Below, piece by piece: positions 1-6,431 of a stretch of 10,875 nucleotides of DNA. The notes below the pieces were generated by a model that was not told the origin of the DNA, ran no database searches, and was given only the letters and a program-made list of their open reading frames with translations. The position numbers were made by a program, and so were the translations under genes. Position 1 is the first letter of the stretch. Every line of letters starts with the position of its first letter. The stretch is from an uncultured Victivallales bacterium. GTDB taxonomy: Bacteria > Verrucomicrobiota > Lentisphaeria > Oligosphaerales > JAFGRS01. The DNA lies in the NCBI GenBank assembly GCA_903834675.1, contig CAILKC010000649.1:1-10875 (forward strand), in the 5' to 3' direction.

Positions 1-215
1 GCCCGCGATGCCCAGCCCGTTCCGGGCGGGTTCGCGGTATCCGGCCGTCTGCCAAACCCCAGATACGGCGGAAGCCCCGGCAGAGCCGGTGCGGACCGCC
101 GACTCCAGGCGTCGCGTGGTTTCCCTGGAGCCCGCGATGCCCAGCCCGTTCCGGGCGGGTTCGCGGTATCCGGCCGTCCCCTGGAGCCCGCGATGCCCAG
201 CCCGTTTCGGGCGGG
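1..215. repeat. Hairpin-containing repeat array (two full 49-bp copies, one truncated)
   Basis: A 49-bp unit occurs identically at 1-49 and 130-178, and its first 30 bp recur at 186-215 with one change (C to T in the loop). The last two copies share an extra upstream segment (CCCTGGAG), so they form a tandem of period 56 from 123. Each copy contains a small perfect hairpin, GCCCG-TTC-CGGGC at 15-27 and 144-156, and GCCCG-TTT-CGGGC at 200-212. The 50-120 spacer holds another small hairpin (CCGGC-AGA-GCCGG, 77-89). The array lies just past the 3' end of the pilin-like gene and probably continues left of the window. No coding potential is convincing. Its role is unknown; dispersed intergenic palindromes of this kind can affect mRNA ends. 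Confidence 0.85.
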
Positions 216-224
216 CGTTCCGCC

Positions 225-1118
225 TCAGTTGATCGGCGGCGGGTCGTCGTCCTCACCGCTGCCCGAGAAGAGTCGGTTGTGGGAGGTGCCGCCGCGGGGC
301 GCGACGCTGCCATCGGGGTTCACGTGGTAGCCGAGTTCGCCCACCGTCAACGACTCCACGTGTCCGTCGCAGAAGCTCACGTTGGCCCGCTCGCGATGGC
401 GCGCGTCGGGAGCGCTGCGGTGTGGGTCACTGCGATTGCTATCGTCACAGTACTCCGAGTTTGCGGCCAAGAGACGAGGGGGATCCAAAGCCCAGCCGTG
501 ATTGCCGACGGCCGTGGTGTCCCCGCTGCCACTCACGCGGTAGGCGGTGCGCGCAGACAAGGGCTTGCCGGCCGCCGTGCCCAGACAGTCAGCCGCCAGC
601 ACGGTCCGCGACCCGACCAGCCGGTCGAAGCGCACCGGGAAGTTGATGAAGCGCCCGCTCGCCTGCTTGCGGGAGTTGCCCAGGAACTGGAAGTTGTAGC
701 CGTAGGGGTAGTTGCGGTTGTTGGTCCAGTCCGCTACCTCTGGGCATAGAAAAACCGGGTTGTCCACGCACTTGGTGTTATCTTCGGCTGAATTGGGGCT
801 GGGTTGGTTGAACGCATAGAAGCCGGCGGAGGCGCCCATGGTGACAAACCAGCGCGGCCGATAGTGCAGGCCATTGCCCACAAAGTAGGTGTTGCTACTC
901 CCTGCCACAGAGGGCATGCGACCCGGGAGACAATACCCGTCGGCGTCGTCGGCATACAGAGTGAAGCCGATGGCCAGTTGCCGCAGGTTGCCGGCGCAGG
1001 CAATACGGCGGGCTACCTGCTTCGCCGACAGCAGGGCCGGCAGCAGCAGCGCCGCCAGGATGGCGATGATGGCGATGACCACGAGCAGCTCGATCAAGGT
1101 GAAGTCGAGTCGTCTCAT
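225..1118 (-). CDS. Type IV pilin-like (pseudopilin) protein with H-x9-DG C-terminal motif
   Basis: This 297-residue protein starts MRRLD and continues into a class III pilin-type signal: Phe6 to Glu10 (FTLIE), then a hydrophobic helix to about residue 30. Glu10 would be Glu5 of the mature chain. It has a CAGNLRQ / YADDADGY block (41-62) and an H-x9-DG motif (His241, Asp251-Gly252), features of secreted pseudopilin-like proteins that are highly multiplied in Planctomycetes, Verrucomicrobia and Lentisphaerae. Prepilin peptidase probably processes it and the helix would anchor it in the inner membrane or a pilus-like fibre. The residue before Phe is Asp, not the usual Gly. An in-frame ATG at 1154 would add 12 residues. 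I prefer 1118 because it gives a short leader, has a weak GGGA upstream, and leaves room for the candidate sigma-54 promoter, whose predicted start near 1158 would make the longer form nearly leaderless. Individual function is unknown. Confidence 0.9.
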   Translation of the reverse strand: MRRLDFTLIELLVVIAIIAILAALLLPALLSAKQVARRIACAGNLRQLAIGFTLYADDADGYCLPGRMPSVAGSSNTYFVGNGLHYRPRWFVTMGASAGFYAFNQPSPNSAEDNTKCVDNPVFLCPEVADWTNNRNYPYGYNFQFLGNSRKQASGRFINFPVRFDRLVGSRTVLAADCLGTAAGKPLSARTAYRVSGSGDTTAVGNHGWALDPPRLLAANSEYCDDSNRSDPHRSAPDARHRERANVSFCDGHVESLTVGELGYHVNPDGSVAPRGGTSHNRLFSGSGEDDDPPPIN

Positions 1119-1168
1119 GCAGCAATCCCGTCGCGGTGTCCGTATCGTGTGCATCTACATCCGGGCAT

Positions 1169-1184
1169 TGCAGGCGCCATGCCA
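1169..1184 (-). promoter_or_regulatory. Candidate sigma-54 (-24/-12) promoter for the pilin-like gene
   Basis: Read on the minus strand, the site is TGGCATG-GCGC-CTGCA. The sigma-54 consensus is TGGCACG-N4-TTGCW. The essential GG and GC dinucleotides are both present with exactly 10 bases between them; the two differences are C to T in the -24 element and T to C in the -12 element. The predicted transcription start is near 1158, giving a leader of about 40 nt to the ATG at 1118. The adjacent upstream gene encodes a sigma-54 activator and palindromic candidate activator sites lie 106 and 157 bp upstream, which strengthens the call. It rests on pattern matching by eye only. Confidence 0.6.
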
Positions 1185-1255
1185 ACGCTGCGGTTGAGCA
1201 GACGAAATCGCAGTAGAGCACCAGGTTAGTGCCACGGCGGAAGGGCGGGATAGGG

Positions 1256-1272
1256 GACGTCGGCGAGACGTC
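1256..1272. promoter_or_regulatory. Palindrome GACGTC-N5-GACGTC, candidate activator site
   Basis: Two copies of GACGTC are separated by five bases (GGCGA). Because GACGTC is self-complementary, the element is both an inverted and a direct repeat. The 6-5-6 architecture equals that of NtrC-type enhancer sites, and its centre (1264) is about 106 bp upstream of the predicted sigma-54 start, within the usual range for enhancer-bound activators. The sequence differs from the second site at 1307-1323, so it may belong to another factor. There is no T-run next to it on the minus strand, so it does not look like an intrinsic terminator. Confidence 0.35.
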
Positions 1273-1306
1273 GTGGCCAGGCGGTGCCCACGGACGATGC
1301 AGGCGC

Positions 1307-1323
1307 TGCACCGAGATGGTGCA
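1307..1323. promoter_or_regulatory. Perfect NtrC-type palindrome TGCACC-N5-GGTGCA, candidate enhancer site
   Basis: The element is a perfect 6-5-6 inverted repeat, extendable by one more pair (C1306/G1324). It equals the classical NtrC binding consensus TGCACY-N5-GGTGCA. It sits 33 bp beyond the stop codon of the NtrC-class regulator and about 157 bp upstream of the predicted sigma-54 start of the pilin-like gene. The regulator's helix-turn-helix ends in [11 protein letters not shown], close to the NtrC pattern G-x-x-RNTL-x-(R/K)-K, which makes recognition of such a site plausible. An RNA hairpin at the end of the regulator transcript is the main alternative, but no T-tract follows. Confidence 0.5.
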
Positions 1324-1356
1324 GGGACGGCGGCCTGGCCCCGGCCGCCCGCCAGG

Positions 1357-2757
1357 TCACGACTTGGCCTCCAACTCGATACCAAGCTCCCGCAGGCGTC
1401 GGCGCAGGGTATTGCGATGCAAGCCGAGCCGGTCGCTGGCGGCGACCTGGTTACCGTCCGTCTCGGCCAGAGCGCGGCGGATGAGATAGCGCTCGAGGGT
1501 GTCCAGGGCACGGCCGTAGACGCCGGGAGTGCCCCACTGGGCAGCCGCGGCCAGCGCGGCCAGGGCAGGGACCGTCGGGCTCGGGACACCGGCTCCCGGC
1601 TCCGGGCTCCGGTCGGCGCTGAGGGCGGCCGGGAGATGGGTCGGCAAGATGAGTCCACCGCCGCAGACAGCCACGGCGTGCTGCAGCACGTTGCGGAGTT
1701 CGCGGACGTTGCCCGGCCAGTTCCACGCCACCAGCAACGCCTCTGCCTCCGGGGTCATCAGACCGCTTCCTGTCGGCGCCAGCAGCGCCAGCAAATGCCG
1801 GGCCGTGGGCAGGATATCCTCCCGGCGATCGGCCAGGCGCGGCATGCGTATCTCGGTGACTGCCAGGCGATAGTAGAGGTCGGCGCGGAAGGTTCCGGAG
1901 CTCACGGCGGCGGCCAGGTCGCGGTTCGTTGCCGTCAGGATGCGCAGGTTGAGTCGTCGTGACTGCAGTGAGCCCAAGCGCTCGACCGCCTGATCATCGA
2001 GGAAGCGCAGCAGTTTGACTTGGGCCAAGGCGGGGAGCTCGCCAACTTCATCCAGGAAGACACTGCCGCCATCGGCCACTTCCAGGCGCCCCGGCTTGTC
2101 GGCTACGGCGCCGCTGAAGGCGCCCTTGGCGTGACCGAACAGCTCGCTTTCCACCAGCGCTTCCGGTAGTGCCCCGCAGTTGACCGCGACAAAAGGCCCT
2201 GAGCGGCGGCTGCCACGCTCGTGGATGGCGCGGGCAGCGAGGTCCTTACCCGTCCCGGTCTCGCCCGTGATCAGCACCGGCGCGCCGCTGTGGGCGGCCC
2301 AGGCAATCTGGGTGTAGACGCGCTGCATGGCGGCCGAGGCCCCGACCAGCGCCGTGGCCGCGGGCGGCGCGGCTGGATTGGGTGCTCCGGCGGCCGGACG
2401 CGACTGCAGGGCGCGCTCGACGGCCGCAGTCACCAGGTCGAGATCCAGCGGTTTGATCAGGTAGTCGAACGCCTTGCCGGCGATCGCTCGGGTGGCCGTA
2501 TCCAGGGTGCCGAAGGCCGTGATGACCAGCACGGGCGTGCCGGGGGCCGCGGCGCGGAGGTCGTCGAGCAGGCTCAGCCCATCGCCGTCCGGCAGGCAGA
2601 CATCCACCACGGTCAGGTCAGGCGGCTCGGCGCGGCAGAGCTCCAAACCGCGCCGAGCCGTCGGCGCCACGCTGACACGCAGGCCGCGCGCCTCGAAGTG
2701 GCGGCGGAAAGCGTAGCAGATGGACTCCTCGTCATCGATTACCAGCAGATGAGCCAT
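1357..2757 (-). CDS. NtrC-family sigma-54-dependent response regulator
   Basis: This 466-residue protein has the full three-domain layout. The receiver domain (1-118) has the acidic pair Asp8-Asp9, phospho-acceptor Asp52, Thr80 and Lys102. A Pro/Ala-rich linker (about 119-136) leads to the AAA+ domain (about 137-375): Walker A GETGTGK (165-171), the sigma-54-contacting loop GAFSGA (212-217), Walker B VFLDE (233-237), arginine-finger region FRADLYYRL (290-298) and WPGNVREL (347-354). A Fis-type helix-turn-helix occupies about 420-458. Its expected role is phosphorylation-dependent ATP-driven activation of sigma-54 promoters. The loop has Ser where most relatives have Thr (GAFTGA), a conservative change. 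The start ATG is supported by AAGGTG at 2763-2768, 5 nt upstream. The partner is almost certainly the divergent histidine kinase, and the pilin-like gene downstream is the likely local target. Close subfamily (NtrC, PilR, AtoC or ZraR) cannot be fixed. Confidence 0.97.
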   Translation of the reverse strand: MAHLLVIDDEESICYAFRRHFEARGLRVSVAPTARRGLELCRAEPPDLTVVDVCLPDGDGLSLLDDLRAAAPGTPVLVITAFGTLDTATRAIAGKAFDYLIKPLDLDLVTAAVERALQSRPAAGAPNPAAPPAATALVGASAAMQRVYTQIAWAAHSGAPVLITGETGTGKDLAARAIHERGSRRSGPFVAVNCGALPEALVESELFGHAKGAFSGAVADKPGRLEVADGGSVFLDEVGELPALAQVKLLRFLDDQAVERLGSLQSRRLNLRILTATNRDLAAAVSSGTFRADLYYRLAVTEIRMPRLADRREDILPTARHLLALLAPTGSGLMTPEAEALLVAWNWPGNVRELRNVLQHAVAVCGGGLILPTHLPAALSADRSPEPGAGVPSPTVPALAALAAAAQWGTPGVYGRALDTLERYLIRRALAETDGNQVAASDRLGLHRNTLRRRLRELGIELEAKS

Positions 2758-2819
2758 GGTTACACCTTGGACGTGCTACAATAGGTGACCAGCAGAGCTT
2801 GTACAGCGGGAGCTTGAGC
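2758..2819. promoter_or_regulatory. Divergent intergenic region between response regulator and kinase
   Basis: This 62-bp region must hold the start signals for both the regulator (minus) and the kinase (plus). On the plus strand TACAAT (2777-2782) is a good sigma-70 -10 match, but the -35 position (about 2754-2759) is poor. On the minus strand no clear promoter is visible; the regulator's Shine-Dalgarno AAGGTG lies at 2763-2768. A direct repeat GAGCTTG occurs at 2795-2801 and 2810-2816, 15 bp apart. I found no -24/-12 element here, so autoregulation through sigma-54 is not supported. Confidence 0.45.
2808..2812 (+). promoter_or_regulatory. Shine-Dalgarno GGGAG deciding the kinase start
   Basis: GGGAG is placed 7 nt before the GTG at 2820. 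Two upstream in-frame TTG codons (2799 and 2814) are the alternatives. The one at 2814 would be only 1 nt from this site and the one at 2799 lacks a good purine-rich sequence. The GTG at 2820 is therefore preferred. Confidence 0.6.
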
Positions 2820-4310
2820 GTGCGTCAACTCTCTATCCGAACCCAAATGCTCCTGGCGCTGAACGGCACCACTCTAGTGTTGGGCTTGGCGGCGGGCTGG
2901 GTCAGCCTACACCTGGTCAACCGCGCCGCCGAACGTCGCGCCGTGCAGGAGCCAGCCCGCAATACGGCCCGGCTGATTGCGGCCTTACGTCTGCCGCTGA
3001 CGGGACGCCTGGCGCACGACCTCCAACGTCTGACCGGCTGTGAGACCGCGTTCGTCACCGCCACCGGCACCCTCGTCGCCAGCACGCTCCCCGAGCTTTC
3101 GGCCAGCGCCGCGAACGAGGCGCGGCCGGATGCCGGCAAGCCAACCCGCATCAGCGCGAGTGGCCGGCGATACGTAGCGGGAGTCTGCGACATTCCCGGC
3201 GCCCGACCGCCGGCGCGGGTCATCCTGCTGGCGTCGGCTGAGGTGCTCACGGCCGAAGGCCACCGCGTCGGCTGGCGCATCGCCTGGGCGACCTTGGCCG
3301 TAGTCCTGCTCACCACCGTCGCCGGCATCGGGTTGGCGCAGGGCGTGACCCGGTCGCTGCGCCGACTCGCGGCGCAGGCCGCCAGCATGACCGCGAGCCT
3401 GACGGCTTCGGCTGGGCCAGCGTCTCAGGCCGTGACGCATCCGGCCGGCCAGGGCCGCCCCAGGCGCTTCGCCGAAAGCGGCGCGCCGACCGAGGTCACC
3501 TCCCTGGCGCGATCCTTCAACCAGTTGCTTTCCCGCCTGGAAAGCGCGCGGCAGGACCTCGAGCATGCAGCCCGTCTGGCTGCCGTCGGCCAACTGGCCA
3601 GCGCCGTAGTTCACGAACTCCGCAATCCCCTCTGCGGCATTGCCATGAATGCCCGCATCCTCGCCGATGAGGCCGCCTGCCGCGGCGAGCGCGACCCCAG
3701 TCTGGACCTGATCGCCCGCGAGGTTGAACGCATGGACCTGTACCTGGGGGAACTGCTGCTCCTGGCCCGCCCCTCGGACGCCTCGGCAGCCAGAGCGGCA
3801 ACCCCTGCGGGCCGTCCTGCCACCAGTCTGCGAGCTGCGGTCGGGTCGGTCTCAGTGCTGCTTGCCGGCCGCTGTCGACACGCCGGGGTCGAGTGGATTA
3901 ACCGCTTGCCTGACCCGGACCTGCCCGTGGCCATGCCTGACGTCGCCCTGCGGCAGGTTCTGCTCAACCTGGCCCTGAATGCTCTGGACGCTATGCCGAA
4001 CGGCGGGCGGGTCGCCGTCGCGGCCGATGCGTGTGGCGAAGGCTGGCTACGAATCAGCGTATCTGACACCGGTAGCGGCCTGCAGCCCACGCCCGGCCAG
4101 GATATCTTCGCCCCCTTTGTCAGTACCAAGCCGGGCGGGAGTGGGCTGGGTCTGTATGTCTCGCGCCAGATGGTTGAGCGCAGCGGCGGTCGCATCGGCT
4201 TCGCCCCAGCAGCACCCCAGGGGACGACGTTCTGGGTCGAACTACCGCAGGTCGGCAGGCAAAGGACAAGCGCACCCGAGGTGGCGGATTGCGACTCTAA
4301 GTGCCCCTAA
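2820..4310 (+). CDS. Membrane-bound sensor histidine kinase
   Basis: Starting at GTG 2820 the protein has 496 residues. Transmembrane helix 1 spans about 10-33, an extracytoplasmic sensor region follows (about 34-150, with single cysteines at 74 and 123), then helix 2 (about 153-174), a HAMP-like linker (about 175-240), a short coiled coil, and the H-box with His265 in HELRNP. The catalytic ATPase domain shows the N-box with Asn387 (NLALNALDAMP, 383-393), G1 box DTGSG (416-420), F box around 429-437 (IFAPFVSTK) and G2 box GGSGLGL (439-445). All residues needed for autophosphorylation are present. The arrangement resembles NtrB/AtoS/PilS-type kinases that partner NtrC-class regulators, and the divergent gene supplies one. 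The signal sensed is unknown. A start at TTG 2799 would add 7 residues. The following gene starts 16 nt after the stop and is probably co-transcribed. Confidence 0.96.
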   Translation: MRQLSIRTQMLLALNGTTLVLGLAAGWVSLHLVNRAAERRAVQEPARNTARLIAALRLPLTGRLAHDLQRLTGCETAFVTATGTLVASTLPELSASAANEARPDAGKPTRISASGRRYVAGVCDIPGARPPARVILLASAEVLTAEGHRVGWRIAWATLAVVLLTTVAGIGLAQGVTRSLRRLAAQAASMTASLTASAGPASQAVTHPAGQGRPRRFAESGAPTEVTSLARSFNQLLSRLESARQDLEHAARLAAVGQLASAVVHELRNPLCGIAMNARILADEAACRGERDPSLDLIAREVERMDLYLGELLLLARPSDASAARAATPAGRPATSLRAAVGSVSVLLAGRCRHAGVEWINRLPDPDLPVAMPDVALRQVLLNLALNALDAMPNGGRVAVAADACGEGWLRISVSDTGSGLQPTPGQDIFAPFVSTKPGGSGLGLYVSRQMVERSGGRIGFAPAAPQGTTFWVELPQVGRQRTSAPEVADCDSKCP

Positions 4311-4326
4311 GAGGAGAGCCATTCCA

Positions 4327-4926
4327 ATGTCAGCAAAGACTCAAGGTCGGCACGAACTCTGGCCCTGGCGCGGGGTCGGCCTCGCCGTTGTCCTCGCCCT
4401 CCTTGCCATGCCCGTCCTGACGACCTGCGCTCGCGGCGACAGCGACTGCGGCCCCGTGGGCTTCCTCACCGAGGAGATACTCGACATCGATGTCGACCTG
4501 GCAGACGACCTGACGGAGGCGAGCGGCAGGAGCGTCGTCGCGCTTCTGCTGCTAGGCAACGCCTGGGTCGTATTCGGTCTGTGGTTGCGGGCGGCCGCTC
4601 GCGTCGGCCTGGTGGCGGCTCGCCCTCTGGTGTGGCTGACGCACCTGTATCGGGTCCCAGGGAAGTACCAGACACCGGTCCACTGCACCCTCAACCTTCT
4701 GGCGCTCGCAACGGCGTGCCTGCACCTGGTCGCGGTCGACGAGCAAGGCTCGGTGCTGCTCCTGGCGGCCCTAGGGCTCATGGCCATGCTGGGGGCGTCT
4801 GGCCTGTTGCTGGTGGCCAAACCGCGGCTTGGGCTCCGGCGGGCAGCATCTCGCTTCCATCGTCACCCCGTGACGCTCGGGGTGCTGGCACTGCTTATCG
4901 TGGTCGGGCATTGGGCGGCCGACTGA
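4327..4926 (+). CDS. Small multi-pass membrane protein with paired histidines (possible b-type heme protein)
   Basis: This is a 199-residue protein of unrecognised family. The ATG follows GAGGAG (4311-4316) with 10-nt spacing, and the gene begins 16 nt after the kinase stop, so the two are probably one transcript. Hydrophobic segments lie at about 14-33, 69-89, 119-137, 142-163 and 181-197. His119 and His133 lie 14 residues apart on one helix, and His178/His180 and His195 bracket the last helix. This two-helix arrangement of four histidines resembles bis-heme binding in ferric-reductase/NOX-like and cytochrome b domains, where spacings of about 13-14 are usual. It is a motif-level inference, not a family match. 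Cys34 and Cys41 lie just after the first helix in a short acidic loop (34-67). The last 64 bp overlap the convergent carbonic anhydrase gene and encode His180 and His195. A role as accessory sensor or redox partner of the kinase is conceivable. Confidence 0.75.
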   Translation: MSAKTQGRHELWPWRGVGLAVVLALLAMPVLTTCARGDSDCGPVGFLTEEILDIDVDLADDLTEASGRSVVALLLLGNAWVVFGLWLRAAARVGLVAARPLVWLTHLYRVPGKYQTPVHCTLNLLALATACLHLVAVDEQGSVLLLAALGLMAMLGASGLLLVAKPRLGLRRAASRFHRHPVTLGVLALLIVVGHWAAD

Positions 4927-5558
4927 AGGCAAGCGGCTTCGTAGAGGGGAAGGGCTTCGCCGGGGGCGGTGACGCACATTGCGAGGTCTCCCAGCAGGCC
5001 GTCGCGAACCCCATATATCCACCCGTGCAGCGCCAGCTTCTGCCCGCGCGCCCAGGCATCCCGCACCACCGTCGTCTCGCTGAGGTTACGGACCTGTTCG
5101 ATGACGTTCAGTTCACACAGCCGCTCGTGGCGCAGCTCCTCGGTCGGGCACTCCGCAATCCGGGCGCGATGCGTGGTGAGGACGTCCTGCACATGGCGAA
5201 GCCAATTGTCGACGAGGCCAAAGCGCTCGCCGCGCAGAGCCGCCAGCACCCCCCCACAGCCGTAGTGACCGCAGACGATGACGTGCTGGACTCGGAGCAC
5301 GTCGACCGCGTACTGGATCACAGACAGGCAGTTGAGGTCCGTATGCACCACCAGATTGCTGACATTCCGGTGGACGAACAACTCGCCCGGCAAGAGCCCA
5401 ACGATCTGGTTCGCCGGCACGCGGCTGTCCGAGCAGCCGATCCAGAGGTACTGGGGCGCCTGCTGACGCGACAGGCGTAGGAAGAACTCAGGGTCTCGCT
5501 CAACGATGGCGGCGGCCCAAGCGCGGTTGCTGGCAAAGAGATTCTCTAGGACTCGCAT
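4863..5558 (-). CDS. can: Beta-class carbonic anhydrase (Can-like)
   Basis: This 231-residue enzyme interconverts CO2 and bicarbonate in the cytoplasm. Zinc ligands Cys42, Asp44, His98 and Cys101 sit at the same residue numbers as in E. coli Can, within CSDSR (42-46) and CGHYGCGG (96-103). The Asp44-Arg46 dyad is intact. Trp39 and Arg64 match residues of the non-catalytic bicarbonate site of Haemophilus-type (type II) enzymes, and Tyr182 in HGWIYG probably matches the third, so allosteric bicarbonate/pH control is likely. The long blocks ELFVHRN, HTDLNCLSVIQYAVDVL and HGWIYGVRDGLL are typical of this subclass. The ATG at 5558 is preceded by GAGG about 10 nt upstream. It is the last gene of the minus-strand cluster, 12 nt after the membrane-protein gene. 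Its C-terminal tail runs about 11 residues beyond the E. coli length and overlaps the convergent gene by 64 bp. Confidence 0.97.
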   Translation of the reverse strand: MRVLENLFASNRAWAAAIVERDPEFFLRLSRQQAPQYLWIGCSDSRVPANQIVGLLPGELFVHRNVSNLVVHTDLNCLSVIQYAVDVLRVQHVIVCGHYGCGGVLAALRGERFGLVDNWLRHVQDVLTTHRARIAECPTEELRHERLCELNVIEQVRNLSETTVVRDAWARGQKLALHGWIYGVRDGLLGDLAMCVTAPGEALPLYEAACLQSAAQCPTTISSASTPSVTG

Positions 5559-5570
5559 TCTGGCTTCGCC

Positions 5571-6392
5571 TCAAGTCGCGCTGGTGGCGTGGTCGGCACT
5601 CCTTGCCAAGACCGAAGAGGCTTCGCCGCTGGCGAGCTGTTCCAGCCGACGGGCGCTATCCTCCAGCGGCTTGAGGGACACGTCTGCCCCGGAATGCCGT
5701 TCGTAGTAACCGAACGGATTGTCAAGATCCCGGATCAGCATTAGGAGGAAAATCATCAGATACGAGATGACAATGACGAAGAACAACGACTCGTAGAAGG
5801 GCTCGATCTTGGCCAGGATGAGCCCGATGCAGAGCAGGATCGTGGTGATGTCGGCAAGCAAATAGCCCGCGGAGATGAAGGAGGTCTCCCGAATGGTGTG
5901 GATGCGTATGAGAGTGCGCCGGAGATTGCTCTGTTCCTGCTTCAAGCGCGCCACCAGAGTCGCCTGCGTCCAGGGCTCCAGCCCGGCAAACAGAGGGGTC
6001 AACTCGTTCAGGTGTTCCAGCAGCTCTGAGGTGCGGTGTTTCTTGTGGAACCAATCCAGGACGTCCTGGCCCAATTGCGCCAGATGGATCAGGCAGGGGC
6101 CGACCTGAGCGTCAGGCTTGGCGCAGCGGATGCCGCGTACTTCCTGCGCCAGATTCTCCAGGCAGGCGCTCAACTCGCCCGGGAGGCGCTCGCTTTCTTT
6201 ATAGTCCGACAGCACGCCGCTGAGCAGAAAGCCCATCAGGAAGACGTTGGCCGCCACGATCCCGGAGAACAGCGGGTTGATCGAGATGACCTCCCAGCCG
6301 AGGAAATGGACGAGGAGCTTTGCCCCGACCACCACCGCCACGATGGCGCCAGCGCGAAGCAGCAGACGGTGTTGGTTGCGGATGGCGATCAT
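5571..6392 (-). CDS. Four-helix membrane protein, unassigned (weakly bestrophin-like)
   Basis: I do not firmly recognise this 273-residue protein. Helices are predicted at about 11-30, 40-61, 172-194 and 199-221, with a mainly helical charged region (62-170) between the pairs, so both ends and the middle are probably on the same side. Distinctive blocks are SDYKESERLPGEL (62-74) right after helix 2 and RDLDNPFGYYER (221-232) right after helix 4. The 2+2 helix layout with a D-x-x-(N/R)-PF motif after the last helix is reminiscent of bestrophin-like DUF4239 proteins; this is a resemblance only. The start chosen is ATG 6392 with AAAGGG just upstream (short 3-nt spacing). A GTG at 6404 would add 4 residues but has no ribosome site. 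It lies between the P-type ATPase (39 nt) and carbonic anhydrase (12 nt) genes, so a role in ion or bicarbonate movement is a reasonable guess. Confidence 0.85.
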   Translation of the reverse strand: MIAIRNQHRLLLRAGAIVAVVVGAKLLVHFLGWEVISINPLFSGIVAANVFLMGFLLSGVLSDYKESERLPGELSACLENLAQEVRGIRCAKPDAQVGPCLIHLAQLGQDVLDWFHKKHRTSELLEHLNELTPLFAGLEPWTQATLVARLKQEQSNLRRTLIRIHTIRETSFISAGYLLADITTILLCIGLILAKIEPFYESLFFVIVISYLMIFLLMLIRDLDNPFGYYERHSGADVSLKPLEDSARRLEQLASGEASSVLARSADHATSAT

Positions 6393-6431
6393 GGTCCCTT
6401 TCACGGAGGCCGCGGCGCGAGCCGTCGTTCC

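Noticed and set aside
1..215. CRISPR-like array
   Set aside because: Only three copies, unequal spacing (129 and 56 bp), a truncated last copy, almost no spacer between the last two, and no cas genes.
8..232. A 74-codon open frame across the left repeats
   Set aside because: Its sequence merely repeats the translated 49-bp unit and has no similarity to a known protein; the repeats are better read as non-coding.
1256..1323. Intrinsic terminator for the response regulator gene
   Set aside because: The two palindromes have short stems and no following T-run on the minus strand; their 6-5-6 geometry and position fit activator sites better.
2799..2801. TTG start for the histidine kinase
   Set aside because: No good ribosome site precedes it, while GTG 2820 has GGGAG at 7-nt spacing. 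The protein is complete either way.
4414..4428. Lipoprotein lipobox (LTTC) near the N-terminus of the small membrane protein
   Set aside because: The residue before Cys34 is Thr, not Gly/Ala/Ser, and the protein has several later transmembrane helices, so a membrane anchor reading is better.
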